64,000 bases of DNA from Rostrohypoxylon terebratum (Eukaryota; Ascomycota; Sordariomycetes; Xylariales; Hypoxylaceae). Under the pieces are notes generated by a model. That model made no database searches. It saw nothing but the letters and a program-made list of their open reading frames with translations, and was not told where the DNA came from. The stretch spans positions 1 through 64,000 of the forward strand of contig MU385930.1 of NCBI GenBank assembly GCA_022497145.1, written 5' to 3'. This document shows positions 11,583-25,040 of the stretch, one piece after another. The translations under genes and the position numbers were made by a program. Within the stretch, counting starts at the first letter, position 1. Each line of letters starts with the position of its first letter.

Positions 11583-14500
11583 AATATGTAAAATGAGCGG
11601 CTCCGAATTAGGCCGGCGGGCTTCACATATCAATCGGGATAACGTGAGTGGGATAAGGTGATGACATTTCAGTCATCTCCAAGTGGTTCGCCGCGTCATC
11701 GGCTTAAGGCAACAGCCACGGTACTCTGCATAATACCACCTCTACATGTACCCTGCTATGTATGGCACAGTCCAATACCCCAGACAACGAAGCTGACCGG
11801 AATACGAATCGAACAACTTAGCCTCGAAAACCCCACAAAGAGCGAGCCCGCCATTAATGAACGCAGATCGGCTTGCTAGTGCATGGTATAGACGAGCGCA
11901 ACCTGCAGTGCCATATGTGTGGCGGAGTAATCATCTTGAATATGATAGGCCAGCTTCCAAATAAGCTGCTGAAGATATACCGAATAAGGACCTATGGCCA
12001 TGTTCCGATTGGGTCGAGTAATCCTTCGACTGCTTCCTTGAAACTTTTAGCGAATGACGGTCAACTCATTAGAAATACGGATCGAGCTCAGACCTTAGAC
12101 GGGACTTCATACATCAGGGCGTTGCATTATAGACACGGTTCCTCACATACGGGAGAAACGACCAGGGTTTTCGGGGGGCGTGAAGCCCGAAATCTCCGGA
12201 CATCGAGTGAGGCTGAATGGTCTACTAGGATCGGGTAACTTTAGAAATGCTTAAGAAGAATGGCTATTTCCCCCTTTTCTTCTCCTTTTCGGCTCCGATC
12301 GGGCAACATCTTGAGCTTATCGTCATCTCAACCTCGATTTCCGGCTTATTTTCTAACCTTGCAACCTAATCTAGAGAGACAGCTAGTGGCCGTGCAACCG
12401 TGCCCTCGTCGTAGATTTCCTCGAAACAAAATGTTAGTTAAAAAAAACTTCTGGCCTAGGGCTTACAAGCTCTCGTCACTCACTCTGCGCCTCGCCAGTT
12501 CAGCTAGGCTTATAGCTTGGCTTCGCGATGTGGATCGCGATATTTGTTGTCCGTGTCATTCAACTCGGCATTTAACAATGTTTGGGCCTGTTTATCGACA
12601 AACGGTTGAGTTTCGTCTCCATCGGTACCCCATTATACGCCGTAATAGTCCCCTGGGTAAGCACGCCAGAGGCTGTTTTTGGTCCAGTCAGAACAATTGT
12701 TTAGAAATTCCAAGTCCTTGTCTCAGCCACGTGGTGGAAGATCCTTCTAATTTCACTCATAGTTCCCCAACTAGCAGTCTCCTGCGCCTTTTCCGAGCAT
12801 ATTGTAGTTGACCCAATATGGTGAATCTTGTCTGTGAGGCGTGTTATGCTTGGTCGCTACTTCTCTAGTGTCCATGTGGATTTGTCTATATCTCTATCTA
12901 GGTACAAATGCTACCAGTGTGATTTACATGATACAAGCTGAGCATGAAATAAAGCAAGCGCTCTTTGCATATCAAATACTTATTAGGCAGCAGAGATACT
13001 CAGGTAAGTACAGTCCATGCTATTATCGTCTACAGAACTAGCCGTCCGGATACGCCTTGCGGCCCTGGCAGTCATTCAAAATGATTCATGCATCAGCGGA
13101 AGATTACTGAAATTAAGTTGACACTCAACTAAACTATCCGAGTAAAGCGTGCCTATTAAATGCCGGTAAGTATTTGTTCGGCTTTTAAGTGAAAAACCGA
13201 GATGCCACAGCCACTTTCATTTTTATTGCCCGTGATAGGTTAAAAATGAAGAATTTCCACATGATGAAGTCATGAACTAATTTGCTTTTGGAATGCTCCT
13301 CGTCGGTTGTTCGATTCTACACTTGGTTTGTGCCATTGATGGGCAGCATTCAGTTACCCCTTTTCGCCAATAGGAAGTCCGATTACCCGGCTACCAAGGC
13401 TTCCTAAACTCCTAGGGCGGGAATCGGGATCTTTAACAAACCATCAATCTCCGTTAACATGGTGTGGACTCATGGATACCGCGTACCCAGTCTGACTTGA
13501 AAAGGACTCGGAAACTTCGCAATACCTAGGTATTTAATTCCATATGATACAGCCATAGCCGCTTACCCGAGAACAACACAGGCATCAACTGGTCGACAGC
13601 GACCATGCGATGTTGTGCTTCTTCCTTTTTTTTCACGGCCGGGCCATCGAGACAACGTATCAGCTACGTCAAGCCAGAAATCGATCGAAGCCCTCCCGAG
13701 CAATGATTGAAAGTTGAAAAGAGGATAGAAATAACAATGATCCATATCATGCCTACTGGTGGCTCGTTGGAAGCTACTGATACAGATAAATCACTTCTGC
13801 TCATGGTAACTAGCCGCGATCGTGCCCGAGTCAGTCAACGTCGATGCTAGCTAACCGGCCCCTATACCGAGGGAAGTAACACCGAGCACAAGTGCCAACG
13901 GCCTAGTATGCATGGCATTCGATTTCGTCGATTTCCGTAGGTATAATGAACGGGCGATCTAGGCGGCAGCCTTGTCTTGGTTGTTTCCTTTCCCGAAAAG
14001 CTCTTTACGTCGGGATATTTGCTCTATAAGATGCTCCGTGCTTAGGTTATTACTTGCCCCTGAATATCATCAATTGTTCACCAATTAGTTAGGGACCTAG
14101 GTCCTAGGGTGCCCTAGTGGATTTCACGGGAGCTAAAATAGCCTATAGCAGGGGCTTATTCTAACGACAATCTAGGTACCTAATAAGCCTGGAGGTATTA
14201 TAAAAAACCTTAGGTAACGAAACGGTATAATTTGTTATGGTACAAACAGAACTAAACGAAATATGCTTTCCACCACTTGATACCCATTCGCCTCCATCTC
14301 ATAATCTCTTGCCTTCGAAAGATGGCGGATAATCGTTATAGTGTTCGATGAATATTTCAATTCATGATAGCCTCACAACGACGACTTTTAGTATTCACGA
14401 TGCCACGATGCCACGATGTTAAGTACTCTCACTCCCATCTAAGATTGGTACGTGTTCTTGGATATTGACTTAATATGACAGGACTTCGCCAGCAGATCCG

Positions 14501-16675
14501 TTTTGCAGGTCTGTTGAATTATCTCGCTAATAAGGCGAGACTTTCCAACTTCAAAGGCTATTGCTTAATGGTTTTATCCTATTATACAGCGGCTTCATCC
14601 ATGATTAACTTCATCCGCTCAGGACAACATCCCTCCATACTACTGACATTTCGCCTTCGATCATGGCACTCCCTATTCTTAGTCAGGAGGAATTATTACT
14701 TAATGACTCGAGCCTGATATTACCTAGACAACATAGGTTGACCCGCGCTTGAACCGAGAATCCGCCAGCTCTGGTTGTCAACTTGTGCCCACGATTAATA
14801 CTTATTTAGGTCATGGTTGCCACAACTGAGCCATAGGCATCTTGATACATGATTAGAGTTCGCCGATGAACTCAGCTTCGTTCAACTATCATTCGCATCC
14901 TTATTCTCTAAGCTGGTCTCTAACCCAAAGAGGTCATGCATGATAACACAGTGATCTTGAAGTACGTGTAGAAAGTGATAGGCTTCTCTACTCCATTCGT
15001 CCACGACACCTCGGCTGATAGCCCGATCCAATTTCCCTACACGCTCACTAACCGAATTATTAGTGTTCTGCGATGATGGAAAGAATGACCAATGACCAGA
15101 ACGTATGTGTCGTGAAGGACCTATGTCGTTTCCATAGGTAAAGAAACAATAACGATCAAAAGCCAGCACGCTGGCCGCAAAGGGCAGACAAGAGGGATAA
15201 GACAATGGCCATCATGGTGACACTTTCACCTGATCATTACGATGAATTTGCGGGCCATATAAAAACGGCTAGGTAAGTTGCAGAAACACTAACCTAAAGG
15301 ATGGGAAAGATCACAACTTTGAACTAATTGGCCATGGAATATCAGGAAAATCAGTATCATAAGAGATGCCGAGCCCGTTGATACCTATGACTATTATATA
15401 ATCCTCGAAGGGTGGGGACTTCTCTATCCAGCCTATGGATACTTGGATAGTCTTAAGCCCGTACAACTTCACATGAAAAAATCGGAAGTGATTGCGAAAG
15501 GACAATGGCATCCCAAAACTTGGGGGGATGATGAAAAGGTGAAAAGGGGGGGTGAAAATTTGCGTGCAGGGAACTTGACGCGCGAAGGAATTTTCACCTT
15601 GGTGCTTTGCTATAGGAATTTAGGAATTTTCCTGGGATGATTCGTTATCGAATGATGATCGGTATAGCATCCACATGTCACGGTCAATCAGATAAATTCA
15701 ATCTTGCCAGCTGCAGACTTGGAAGTTGAAAAAGTTAAACTATCGTCAATGCCCTGGCACTGGGCGCTAATGCCCCATCCGTGGTTCGTGGTTCGTGGTC
15801 CGTGGTGCCATGGATGCGGATGGATGGATGTGCCATGGGTTGCGATAGCGAAGTGGGTACGATTCCCACTGATTCAACGATTCAACCGTCAACGGGCTTA
15901 GGGGAATAGTTGGAGTAAAGGTGAAGGTATTGTACAACTAGAAGGGTGCCTGAATGTGAGGGATGGATGAGAGATAGTTGTGAGCACTGAGTACCACCGC
16001 AGAAAACCCAAAAACCTACTTCTCCAATTCCAAGACCCAAGACCCAAGACCCTAAAACAATTCGCCAATGAAACATCGCGACGCATCGTGAATTCGTGAT
16101 AAATGATCTTCTTCGAATTGGCCAACGTTAGATTATCGGCCCTCCGTTGATAGCCCGCGATGGGTTTCATTCTCGGCCCAGGCACACCAAACCACATCAA
16201 ACACTCCATTCCCCGACCATTCAGGTCGAAATTTCTGACGTGTTGAAGCGGAACCTTCCCACCGTCACCGTATCTACAATGCAGGGTGGACTCGGGTGGA
16301 CTGATAGAGCGTCCGGCTAGTCTCCGATCAATTGATAACTAGTCCCAACTTTAGCTCCACCACATTGTCCGATCGCGAACCCAGCTCGAAAAAAATTAGA
16401 AAAAAAAATGGAAGGGGAAGAAAAAAAAAAAAAGGTACACGATCCCCATAAATCTTTCTTTGGCATTGCCACTGGGGAAAGATAAAAAGACAGACCTACC
16501 TAGGTGCGCGTAGGTCAAGCTAGTTCAAGGGAACTAACTTTCTAACGTCCTCCTGAATACCTAGGACCTAGGTGAATTGGGTGAAGGGACCCCCTAAAGC
16601 TTCTCCAAAACTCCTCCAAAAACCCCCCAAACCCCCAAATTTTTAGTGTGCAGAAGAGAAAGATTCCAACCAACA
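11583..16675. other. Gene-poor block of about 5 kb
   Basis: No gene could be supported. Open frames are present (plus 12260-12811, 183 codons; minus 15205-14882, 107 codons; minus 15511-15311, 66 codons) but none resembles a known family and none has credible splice partners. The segment includes dispersed CCTAGG-type motifs (13525, 14095-14107, 16560-16572), short tandem repeats, and a pyrimidine or A-rich leader before the transporter at 16676. It could include decayed mobile-element sequence, but I see no terminal repeats or transposase motifs. Confidence 0.5.
16034..16052 (+). repeat. (GACCCAA)n short tandem repeat
   Basis: Heptamer GACCCAA occurs twice plus a partial copy. The same heptamer occurs in four near-perfect copies at 53441-53467. 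Confidence 0.7.
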
Positions 16676-18737
16676 ATGGCGCACGCGCACGACCCAGCGC
16701 ATCCCCTCTCCGACGTGGGCACCAGCTTCTACCCCGAATCCGCCCCGGAGACCCCATATAGCCTAAGTCTGGGTTTGGACACCGGCGCCTTCCCCTCAAG
16801 CGTCGCATCTCCGGACCCGCTGCTGACCCCGTCCGCAAACCACGAGTACTTCCCGCTCGACCGCAAGGCCCTGGCGCAAGCCCTCGGGCGTCGCGACAGC
16901 GGGGAGCATCTCTCGATTCGCATGCAGACCCATGACATTACCGATCGCTCTCAACACCATCACCAGCAGCAGCCCTCGTACTCTTCCTCCGAGCACGGGG
17001 ATGACGAATACGACGACGGTGGCGTCCTCCCGGACCTGATGCTGGAGCTCAGCGCAATCCGAAGCCGGACCCGCAGCGCCGTGGCCCGGGTGCCCGAGGA
17101 TGTGGAATCCGGGGCCAACACGCCCGTGCGCGCCAAGGGATCCTCTCAGGGCGTGCCGCCCGAACTCGCGAACCTCGCCGCCGAGGTGATCTTCGTGCTC
17201 GTGTGCACCGCGGGACAGTTCATCTTCGCTCTCACCTACGGCCACGCCAACGTCGCGCAGCTGCAGCTACGCGCCGCTTTAGGACTTCCCGCGACCCAGA
17301 TCCCGTGGGTTCTGGGGTCCGGGCTCCTGGCTAGCGGGCTATCCGTCATCGTCGCGGGCTCGTTGGCGGACCTGGCGCCCCCGAAACCGCTTATGGTCGG
17401 CGCGTTCGTGTGGAGCGCCGTGTGGCATGTCGTATCTGCGGTCGCGCTATCGCCCAGGTTGAAGGTGCTGTTTTTCGTCTCGCGCGCCATGCAGGGGCTC
17501 TCGCAAGGCGTGCTGGTTTCCGCGTCGATGAGCGTTCTGGGCCGTGTGTATAAGCCCGGCGTGCGGAAGACGAGGGTGTTTTCGCTGAGTACGTTATCCC
17601 CCCTGAAAACGCTGGACTTTTAGCGGTTGTTTAGGTGAATGGGCGCTAATTTGGAGAATGATAGTGGCGGCTGGTGCACCTTTCGGTTTCTCGATAGGCT
17701 GTCTTCACGGTGGCGCGCTCGCTAGCCATCTTCCCTGGCTTTTCGGCAGCACCGCTATCTTTCTTGGCGTTGCCGCTGTAGCGGCCTGGATGACGCTGCC
17801 GGATCTAAGACCCGCCAAAGACAGCCATGACGCAGATGCACCCTCGCTGCGAGAGTTCGACTACGTCGGTGCCGTACTCTCGTCCACCGGCTGCGGTTTG
17901 GTGCTTTTCGGACTCACGCAAGGGTCGTCTGCTAACTGGAACCCTTACACATACTCGCTTATCATAGCGGGCATGCTAATGTTCGTCGCCTTCGCTTTCG
18001 TCGAGCGCAGCTTGAAGAGACCTCTGATCCCTAATGGCCTGTGGAAGACGCCGGGGTTCGCTGCGCTACTTGTGGCGTATTTCCTTGGATTTGGTGGTTT
18101 CAGTAGGTGCCTCATTTTGATTTTACAGTGGTGGATAAGGGAAGAATAGTGCTAACAGATCCCTCTCTTAGCCGGGGCATGGCAATTCTACGCCGTCCAA
18201 TTTTGGCAACGGTACCAGGGCGCCACTCCGATAACCGTAGCCCTTTATATCCTGCCAAACGGAATTGTGGGTGTATTAGCGGCGTATATCGTGTCCAAGA
18301 CTTTGCATGTGTTCCCAGGACACTGGATTTTCATCGCTAGTATGCTAGCTTTCGCGTTGGGACCCGCCTTCTTCCTCCCCCAGACGCCAACCACATCGTA
18401 CTGGGCTCTATCGTTGCCCGGTGTGGCGCTCGCGACGTTCGGTCCGGATATGAGCTTTGCTGCGGCAGCCATATTCATCACATCCGCCGTGCCGAGGTCA
18501 TACCAAGGGTCTGCTGGAGCTCTGTTGGTAACGGTTCAGAATCTGACGTCAGCTATCATGACGTCGATTTCGGACTCGATCGGCGTCAAGGTCGACCAGC
18601 TACCATCAGGCGAGATTGGACTCGCGGGACTAAAGGCCATCTGGTGGTTCGGTCTGGCTTCTGCGATGACGGGAGCTATCATCACGGCTACCTTCGTGAG
18701 GATTCCGAAGGCGGAAGAGAAGGAGCATGTGCAGTAA
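16676..18737 (+). CDS. MFS transporter, DHA2 family, with long hydrophilic N-terminus
   Basis: Exons are 16676-17588, 17635-18102 and 18172-18737, giving 648 aa. The first intron is short (46 nt, GTACGT to TTTAG) and its acceptor is my least certain call; it inserts SEWALIWR before MIVAAGAPFGF. The second intron is 69 nt. A disordered N-terminus of about 155 residues, with a His/Gln run, precedes the membrane part that begins LAAEVIFVLVCTAGQFIFAL. Motif A is degenerate (GSLADLAPPKPLMV). The C-terminal half carries the family segment YWALSLPGVALATFGPDMSF and AVPRSYQGSAGALLVTVQN. It is a probable plasma-membrane exporter. It is related to, but clearly diverged from, the DHA2 gene at 8250; the pair is not a recent duplication. 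Confidence 0.88.
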
Positions 18738-21673
18738 TTCACTCGGAATGGATATTACGACATTGACAATTGAGCGGGTTAGGGGGGTTCTATAGGGGGT
18801 ATCATTCCGGGCAAGGCACTCGGTACCATAATGAGGGGAAACACAAAACGCAGGGTGCGATGAGTCAAGCGGAATTAGTAGGCAACATTTGGGATATTCT
18901 AGACGGGTTTAGACGGGTTAGACGGGTTCTTTCAATGCTCATGATCTGGTAGAGGAATAGGAATCGGCTCTAATGGTAGCTATTGGCGATTGCTGGGTGT
19001 TTTGTTCATCATAGCCTGGGTACAAGGCCGTCGATGTGTTACTCTAGGAAAGCCAACACGGCGGATGACTAAAACGGCGAAGAGTCGTCAATCAAATCTA
19101 TCAACTCAAAGTGCTAGAATTGGAAGCTAACATGCGATAAGGATCTGCATATCATGTCGGTGAGTAGTCGGTGTTATCGGATACATTATTGCTAGGATTT
19201 CTTCCTTGCGAGATGGGGCTCTTTGCTGTCTTTAGGACGATGACAGGATGATGGGAGACCCTTTGAAAGTCTACCGGTTTAGGAAGTTTGCGACGGCGTA
19301 GTCCAATGATGGGGAGGGACGTTTAAGTCCTGCAGATCGCCGTTGCAGGGTAGCAGGGTAGTTGGAGCTTTTGATACTGACCTATTACTAACGAGATCTT
19401 CACGGATTGAGTACCTGTCCGTTTTGATGTCTATCTCGGCACAGCGAAAATCGCATTTCTCCCCCCTAATGCTTGGCATCGCCTTTGAAAGAAACCTAGA
19501 GCGGTTGGATTCCTAGCCCCCAACAGATAGACGAAAACGAGCATAGCCTCTTTAGGGAATTGGATAGCAACGAGATAGTAGGGGAATCTTTAGTGGCAGC
19601 GATTCGCTAAATTTACAGGGCTCTATTCAAAAACATACGCCTTTAGGTGTGTAGTACTACGGGCACACGTCCAACGACGTCGAGTACAGACTAATTCGTA
19701 GAACAAGCACATTTTGTGTTTGTGATCGGACGGGGCACAGAACTATTTAATCTACTATGTAAATGGCGCTGATGCTGTACATCCGGAACCAGATGAAACC
19801 TGCGTTGCTGCTTTCGTCCGTACATTTGTGCCGAGACTTTGGTTTACAGTGCCGGGATCCTGATTTGAGAGAATTGACAATCTTCGTCATATCATACCTC
19901 TGACGAGCATCGTGCAGTATCCTTTCGGTGCTCCGAGCACCCACCGAGCCACCAAAAATGTAAGTACCGGCACTAGTTGAATCGATCAGATCGCACAAAC
20001 GTGCACGGCGACGGAGATATATCAAGTTTCACGTGTGTATGTGCTCAGAATAGATATCCGATATCCCGCATCGGCACCACTTATTTTTAAGAACCAGATT
20101 GATATGCGTTTGCCGAGTATTACATGAAACGCGACGATGCTTGTTTAAACCTCAACGATAGAGCGCTTGTGAGGGGGGGAGGGCCTAGGGTGTCTCGAGT
20201 TCATCTGAGATCTACCGTCCGTGAGGTAGCAACGAATAGAAACAGATTTGCACGCTTATACCACGGTTGATATGGCAGTATGGCATAACAATGGATTAGA
20301 CGTTTCAGCTGCCAAGATTCTAGACTCGAGTTGTTTCAACATCCCCGCTGCGGCTGAGAAGATTTCTGTTGGACTTGTTGGAAGACTCGTTATGGATGTT
20401 AAAAATTTTGAAAAAGGTAAAATACGCTTGATGAATCTCTGAAATCTGAAAGTAGAAAGATTGGCTTCTTTCTTACATGCCTCGACGATGTGTCGTTGTT
20501 ACTCAGACAGCCGCATTCGGATTTCACCAAGTTCTAACCTACTACCGGTAAGGCAGCGCTAACGACGGATTCCGTGTTCCAAGTGATCATTCCTTGCACT
20601 ATGCGGGCGGCCTCTTGGGGTGCGGCGTCACGTCTTGAGTTGACTAGAACCAATCAGCCCTACGCATTAAAATCCTGACGAGATCTATATGCCGCGAGCC
20701 GTTGCGTGTTACTGGCGGGTATCAATGTTTGTCAATGTTTGTCATATATTTAGGAGTAAGGCTTATGATATCATTTGCTGAGATCCATGGATATTGTGGC
20801 AGAAGCGTCACGAGGTGTACCTAATCGACGGCGTGGGATTACCTAGCTTATTACTAGGTACTACTATGTAGGACCTAGGACCTAGGTAGTTGGAATGACT
20901 ACTAGGTAGGTATGATTTAGGACGAAAAGTCGGACGAAACCCGGAAGGGCGGCTTTTTGAAGATGTAGTAGAATTTTAGAATGTTTAGGGCTGTGACGAG
21001 AAATCCGTGATCAGCAATGATGAAATACCTAGGTCCTAGGTCCTATGTAATAGATGAAAAAGCCCTGGGGAGAAGAATGAGCCTTGGAAGTGAAAAGCTG
21101 GAGCCGCTATCTGAAAATAGAGTTAGGTATTAAGCATTGCAGTGTGGAGTTAGCTGCTATCGTTACTAGCTGCTATGACCCACATGCCACATTACATACA
21201 GGGCTACAATCCCCTAAGTACCTATTGTACAATACAATCCACCTGTCGTAAACGGCAACCTATTGGCGATTAACCGCATATAGCCCGACTAACCGTTTTA
21301 TGGTAGTAGCGAATGCGACCAACTCAACTCCCTTGCCAATTGTCCTTTGCTGCGCCTCCCGTTGCGCCTCTCGAAACCCCGGAACCCTTTCCCACCCTTT
21401 TTCACTTGCATGCGCGAAACAGTCGCATCTCGGAAAAAACGGCAGCTGTTTAGGGTCCTTCATCGAACCAATACTGAACCAATACAGCGCTTTCACCTAA
21501 TAGGTAGAGCTCAGTTCAAGCCGAGTCTGGTTGGTCTGGTTGGTCTGGTCTGGTTTTTTAGGTGTGCGAGAAATTGGAATGCTAGCGAAGGACCACGCAA
21601 TGCCATGCAAATCTGAGTCGGGTGCTTCGTCATCGTCTTATTAATTTATTTTTATTATGGTTTTAGTTGCATG
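18738..21673. other. Intergenic, no gene seen
   Basis: About 2.9 kb without a supportable gene. It contains two copies of the dispersed motif: GGACCTAGGACCTAGGTAG at 20871-20889 and an exact 20-bp copy at 21028-21047. Two open frames (minus 20025-19747 and plus 20248-20442) have moderately protein-like composition but no recognisable family. Confidence 0.5.
21028..21047. repeat. 20-bp dispersed motif, copy 1 of 3
   Basis: Reads CCTAGGTCCTAGGTCCTATG. The identical 20 bases occur at 52025-52044 and 53576-53595. It consists of overlapping CCTAGG palindromes. Confidence 0.85.
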
Positions 21674-22729
21674 TGCTGCGTGTGCTTTCACGTGGTACTC
21701 CCTCCCTTTCTTTCGTTTTACTCTCGATTTATCCTTTCTTAAACCATATTCCACGTTGTACGATTAGTTTCAACCATCTTTAAAATTCTAAATCTCGGGA
21801 GTTGGTGCTGGTTCACGAGCAGGAAGCGACATCCGATCCCTTGGCATCAACTTGGCGACTTGGCGACTTGGCAATCAGGCTTAGCACCAGCTAACAGCAA
21901 CTACTAAGAGCAACTAAGCAGCAGCTAAGCATCAGCTGAAGTGTCCACCGAGTCCACCAAAGGTGACTCTAGCGACTCTAACGGCGAATCTTAAGTCAAT
22001 CAGTCAAATCATCAACCGTCCATCGTATAACCGCCCGCTCTTTTTTTTCCAGCTACTTTCTATTTCAAGCATCTCATACTCATAATTACCTACCGACCCC
22101 TAGTAGTCCTACATATTTTTTGACTATTTTTTTCGACTATTTTACCTAGTATTTTGTTAGTATCTACCTACTAGTCAAAAGGTAGCCTAGGATATCTTGG
22201 CGTCCAGGCTGGTTCTGGGGTTGTTGGATCCGCGATCCGATAGTTTTACCTGTTTCAGACTTTCAAGACTTTATTATTCCATTCTTATTCTCGTTCTCGT
22301 TTCTCATAACCTACCCATTGTCTATTATCCATTACATACCTAGTATACACTATTACATAGTCTTTGTTCCCTTCCTTCCGTAACCTAACGGCAACTTCTC
22401 TAATTCCTTTATTACCTCACCATCCTCGCCTCCAACCATCTTGCTGAACTATAACTTGTTCTCCTTTTGCCTTTTGCTTTTCTTTCAAGGTTCTTTTCAT
22501 TCGTCGGTACCTAGGTACTTAAGCCTAAAAGATAGTCGCTAGATCATCAAGCCGCGTCATCATACCAAGACCCTAGACGGTTAACTTCCCCTACGACCCA
22601 CGGAAAAAAAGTCTTGGCTGAGATTTCCATCGGGTACCTACATCTCATCGCCAAGAGGGCTCGTTTGAACCAGGAACGCGAGACAAGACCATTTAATACT
22701 CTACAAACACAATCTCACATCCGCCAACT
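21674..22729 (+). promoter_or_regulatory. ATG-free leader of the aspartic protease gene
   Basis: I read every line of this stretch and find no ATG on the plus strand in any frame between the one at 21671 and the start codon at 22730, a run of 1,056 bases. It is pyrimidine-rich (TCTTTC, CCATTC runs). This is the pattern expected of a long transcribed 5' leader selected against upstream starts. Leader introns may be present but were not assigned. Confidence 0.6.
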
Positions 22730-24280
22730 ATGAGAACCATCGCCACGCTCGCGACGGGCGCCTTGGTCGCGTCTGTCGCCCAGGCTCAGGTTGTTCAATG
22801 GGACATCGTAAGAAGACACACAGGACCTAAGTTAACGAGGCGAGCTGGCACGTTTACGGAGATCATTACGAATGAGAAGCTCAGAGGAGGCTACTTCGCC
22901 TCATGCTCAGTCGGAACACCTGCCCAAAATCTAACGTTACAACTCGACACCGGTTCTAGTGATATCTGGGTTCCTTCCAGCTCGGCAAGCGTGTGCGAAC
23001 AGACTTCTTCCAATAGCGATGGCTGCAGTCTCGGATCTTGTAAGTAGCCAGACAAGGAGACGGGTTTGGAAGCGCAATAAGGGACATCTGATAACTGACT
23101 CATTTTTGACATAGTTGACGAGAGTGCATCCAGCTCCACCACAGTCGTAGGCGAGAACGAATTCAGCATTTCGTACGTCGATGGTAGCCATTCCAAGGGC
23201 GACTACATTACGGAGACTTTTGAGATCGGTGGAGCCAAGTTGACCAACATGACTATGGGTCTTGGTCTCTCCACTGATATTCCGTATGGTCTTGTTGGTG
23301 TTGGATATACCTTAAACGAGGCCATCATCGGCACCACCCACTCCAGCTCCTCTCAATACGACAACCTTCCCTTATTAATGCAGAAGCAAGGCCTCATCGC
23401 TACCAATGCGTATAGCTTATGGCTGAACGATTTAGACGCAAGCACCGGCAGCATTCTGTTTGGTGGAATCGACACAGAAAAGTACCACGGCGATCTTACG
23501 CGCATTGACGTCCAGAAGGATTCCTCGTCAAACGCTTTCACGTCTTTCATAGTCTCCATGTCATCCCTGCTGGCGACGTCTTCTTCCGGAACCGACACGC
23601 TTACTTCTACGACGTTTCCCATTCCCGTCGTCCTCGACTCCGGCACCACCTTTAGCTATTTGCCGACCGACTTGGCAGAGGAGATGTGGAAGGAGGTCGG
23701 TGCCGAGTACTACAGCGAAGTAGGTCTTGCGCTACTCCCTTGCAGCATGGAAAATAGCGCGGGTCATTTCTCGTTCGGATTCGGCGGCACTGGAGGTCCG
23801 GTTATCAACATTACGATGGACGAGCTTGTTCTACCCCTGACTACCGACGGCTCTGTGCAGTTCCCCAGCGGCCCCAACAAGGGCCAGGACGCGTGCCAAT
23901 TCGGCGTCCAGAACTTTAGCAGCGACAGCACGACGTACCTTCTAGGCGACACTTTCCTGCGATCAGCCTACGTCGTGTACGACTTGGTCAACAACCAAAT
24001 TGGACTTGCGCCCACCGATTTCAACGCCACCGCAACCAACGTTGTTGCATTTGCCAGCGAAGGTGCGCAGATCCCATCTGCTACTGCCGCGCCCAACCAG
24101 GCTTCGGTCTCCCAGTCTGCGTCGTCGACATCAGGCACGTTAGGCGCAAGCGGCGGTTTCATAAACGACAAGTCATCGGATGGTGCTTCTCTACCTCCGG
24201 CGCTTGATTGGTCTAGGATAGTAGTTATGGGCGCTAGTATGAGTCTCGTACTAGTTGGGAGCGGATTTTTCATGCTTTAG
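22730..24280 (+). CDS. GPI-anchored aspartic protease (yapsin/OpsB-like)
   Basis: Exons are 22730-23039 and 23115-24280 (75-nt intron, GTAAGT to ATAG), giving 491 aa. A signal peptide (MRTIATLATGALVASVAQAQ) is followed by a short propeptide with basic RR sites. The two catalytic aspartates are at about residue 73 (LQLDTGSSDIWVPS) and residue 278 (VVLDSGTTFSYLP), each in the standard D-T/S-G setting. The C-terminus has a Ser/Thr/Ala-rich stretch and then a hydrophobic tail (IVVMGASMSLVLVGSGFFML) with nothing after it, as in GPI-anchor signals. It therefore probably acts at the cell surface or wall, processing secreted proteins after basic residues. Two cysteines lie in the SVCEQTSSNSDGCSLGS loop that is typical of yapsins. 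Confidence 0.94.
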
Positions 24281-25040
24281 AGAAAGGGACTATCTGTCAT
24301 AAATCAAGGCGTTCAGGTTACGGCCGAATTTTGCATTATCCCACAACGAACCTCATGTTCCATATCAGCTGATGCATTCTGACTAAAATTGGGGGCAACT
24401 TGTTTTTAGTATTCCACGTACTATGGTGAAAGCATAGATGGGCTTGGATTCTTCAGGGCTTTGGAACTCTGGAAAGCGAAGACGGAGGCGACTAATGTGG
24501 GAGGTTTTTCGCGATGACAGGAGGGATGAAGTCTCGAGTAGGATGAGAAGAAAAGGTCTCACAAGCTCAAGACGAGCTTAGTACTGATGGGCAACGACGC
24601 TTATTCTTGTGTTTATAAAAAAAAACATACCTAGAGTAGTAGCAAGTTGATTATTGCAGCAAACACTGCGTATACCAATGATAATGAATATATAGTTATC
24701 ATTTCTACTGAGTAGGTAATTACGACCTTTCAAGCTTGAGTGATTTGAGTGATTAGGTGACTGGGCGATGAGGTGTGGGGTGTTGGAGACCGAGCCCTTG
24801 GCTTTCCAACCGCTGATAATAGTGGATGATAGCCCCGGAACTGGTACCCATAGCAAGCGCAACACGATGCGGAATTGGTGGGCTGTGAGTGGTCACTTCC
24901 AGAGCGGTATTAACCCCCGATAAGACGTTATCGGTCCAATCAGCCCATAAAATTTCTTAGGATCGAGTTTAAGAAATTGAAATTGAAGATTCATCCCACC
25001 TTTTTAAAAAAAGAAAGCACCGCAACGATACAAATTCACT
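24281..25040. other. Intergenic, no gene seen
   Basis: 3' region of the protease and 5' region of MEF1, including an A-rich leader (TTTTTAAAAAAAG) shortly before ATG 25041. Confidence 0.6.

Noticed and set aside
12260..12811. 183-codon frame in the gene-poor block
   Set aside because: Composition resembles translated non-coding DNA (many Arg, Ser and Leu without pattern), and no family, domain or splice support is visible.
14882..15511. Two adjacent minus-strand frames with moderately protein-like sequence
   Set aside because: I could not join them through credible splice sites or recognise any family, so I left them as part of the gene-poor block.
8250..18737. A biosynthetic cluster made of two DHA2 transporters, the peroxygenase and the DJ-1-like protein
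   Set aside because: There is no backbone enzyme or pathway regulator, and a 5-kb gene-poor gap separates the members; co-location is more likely incidental.
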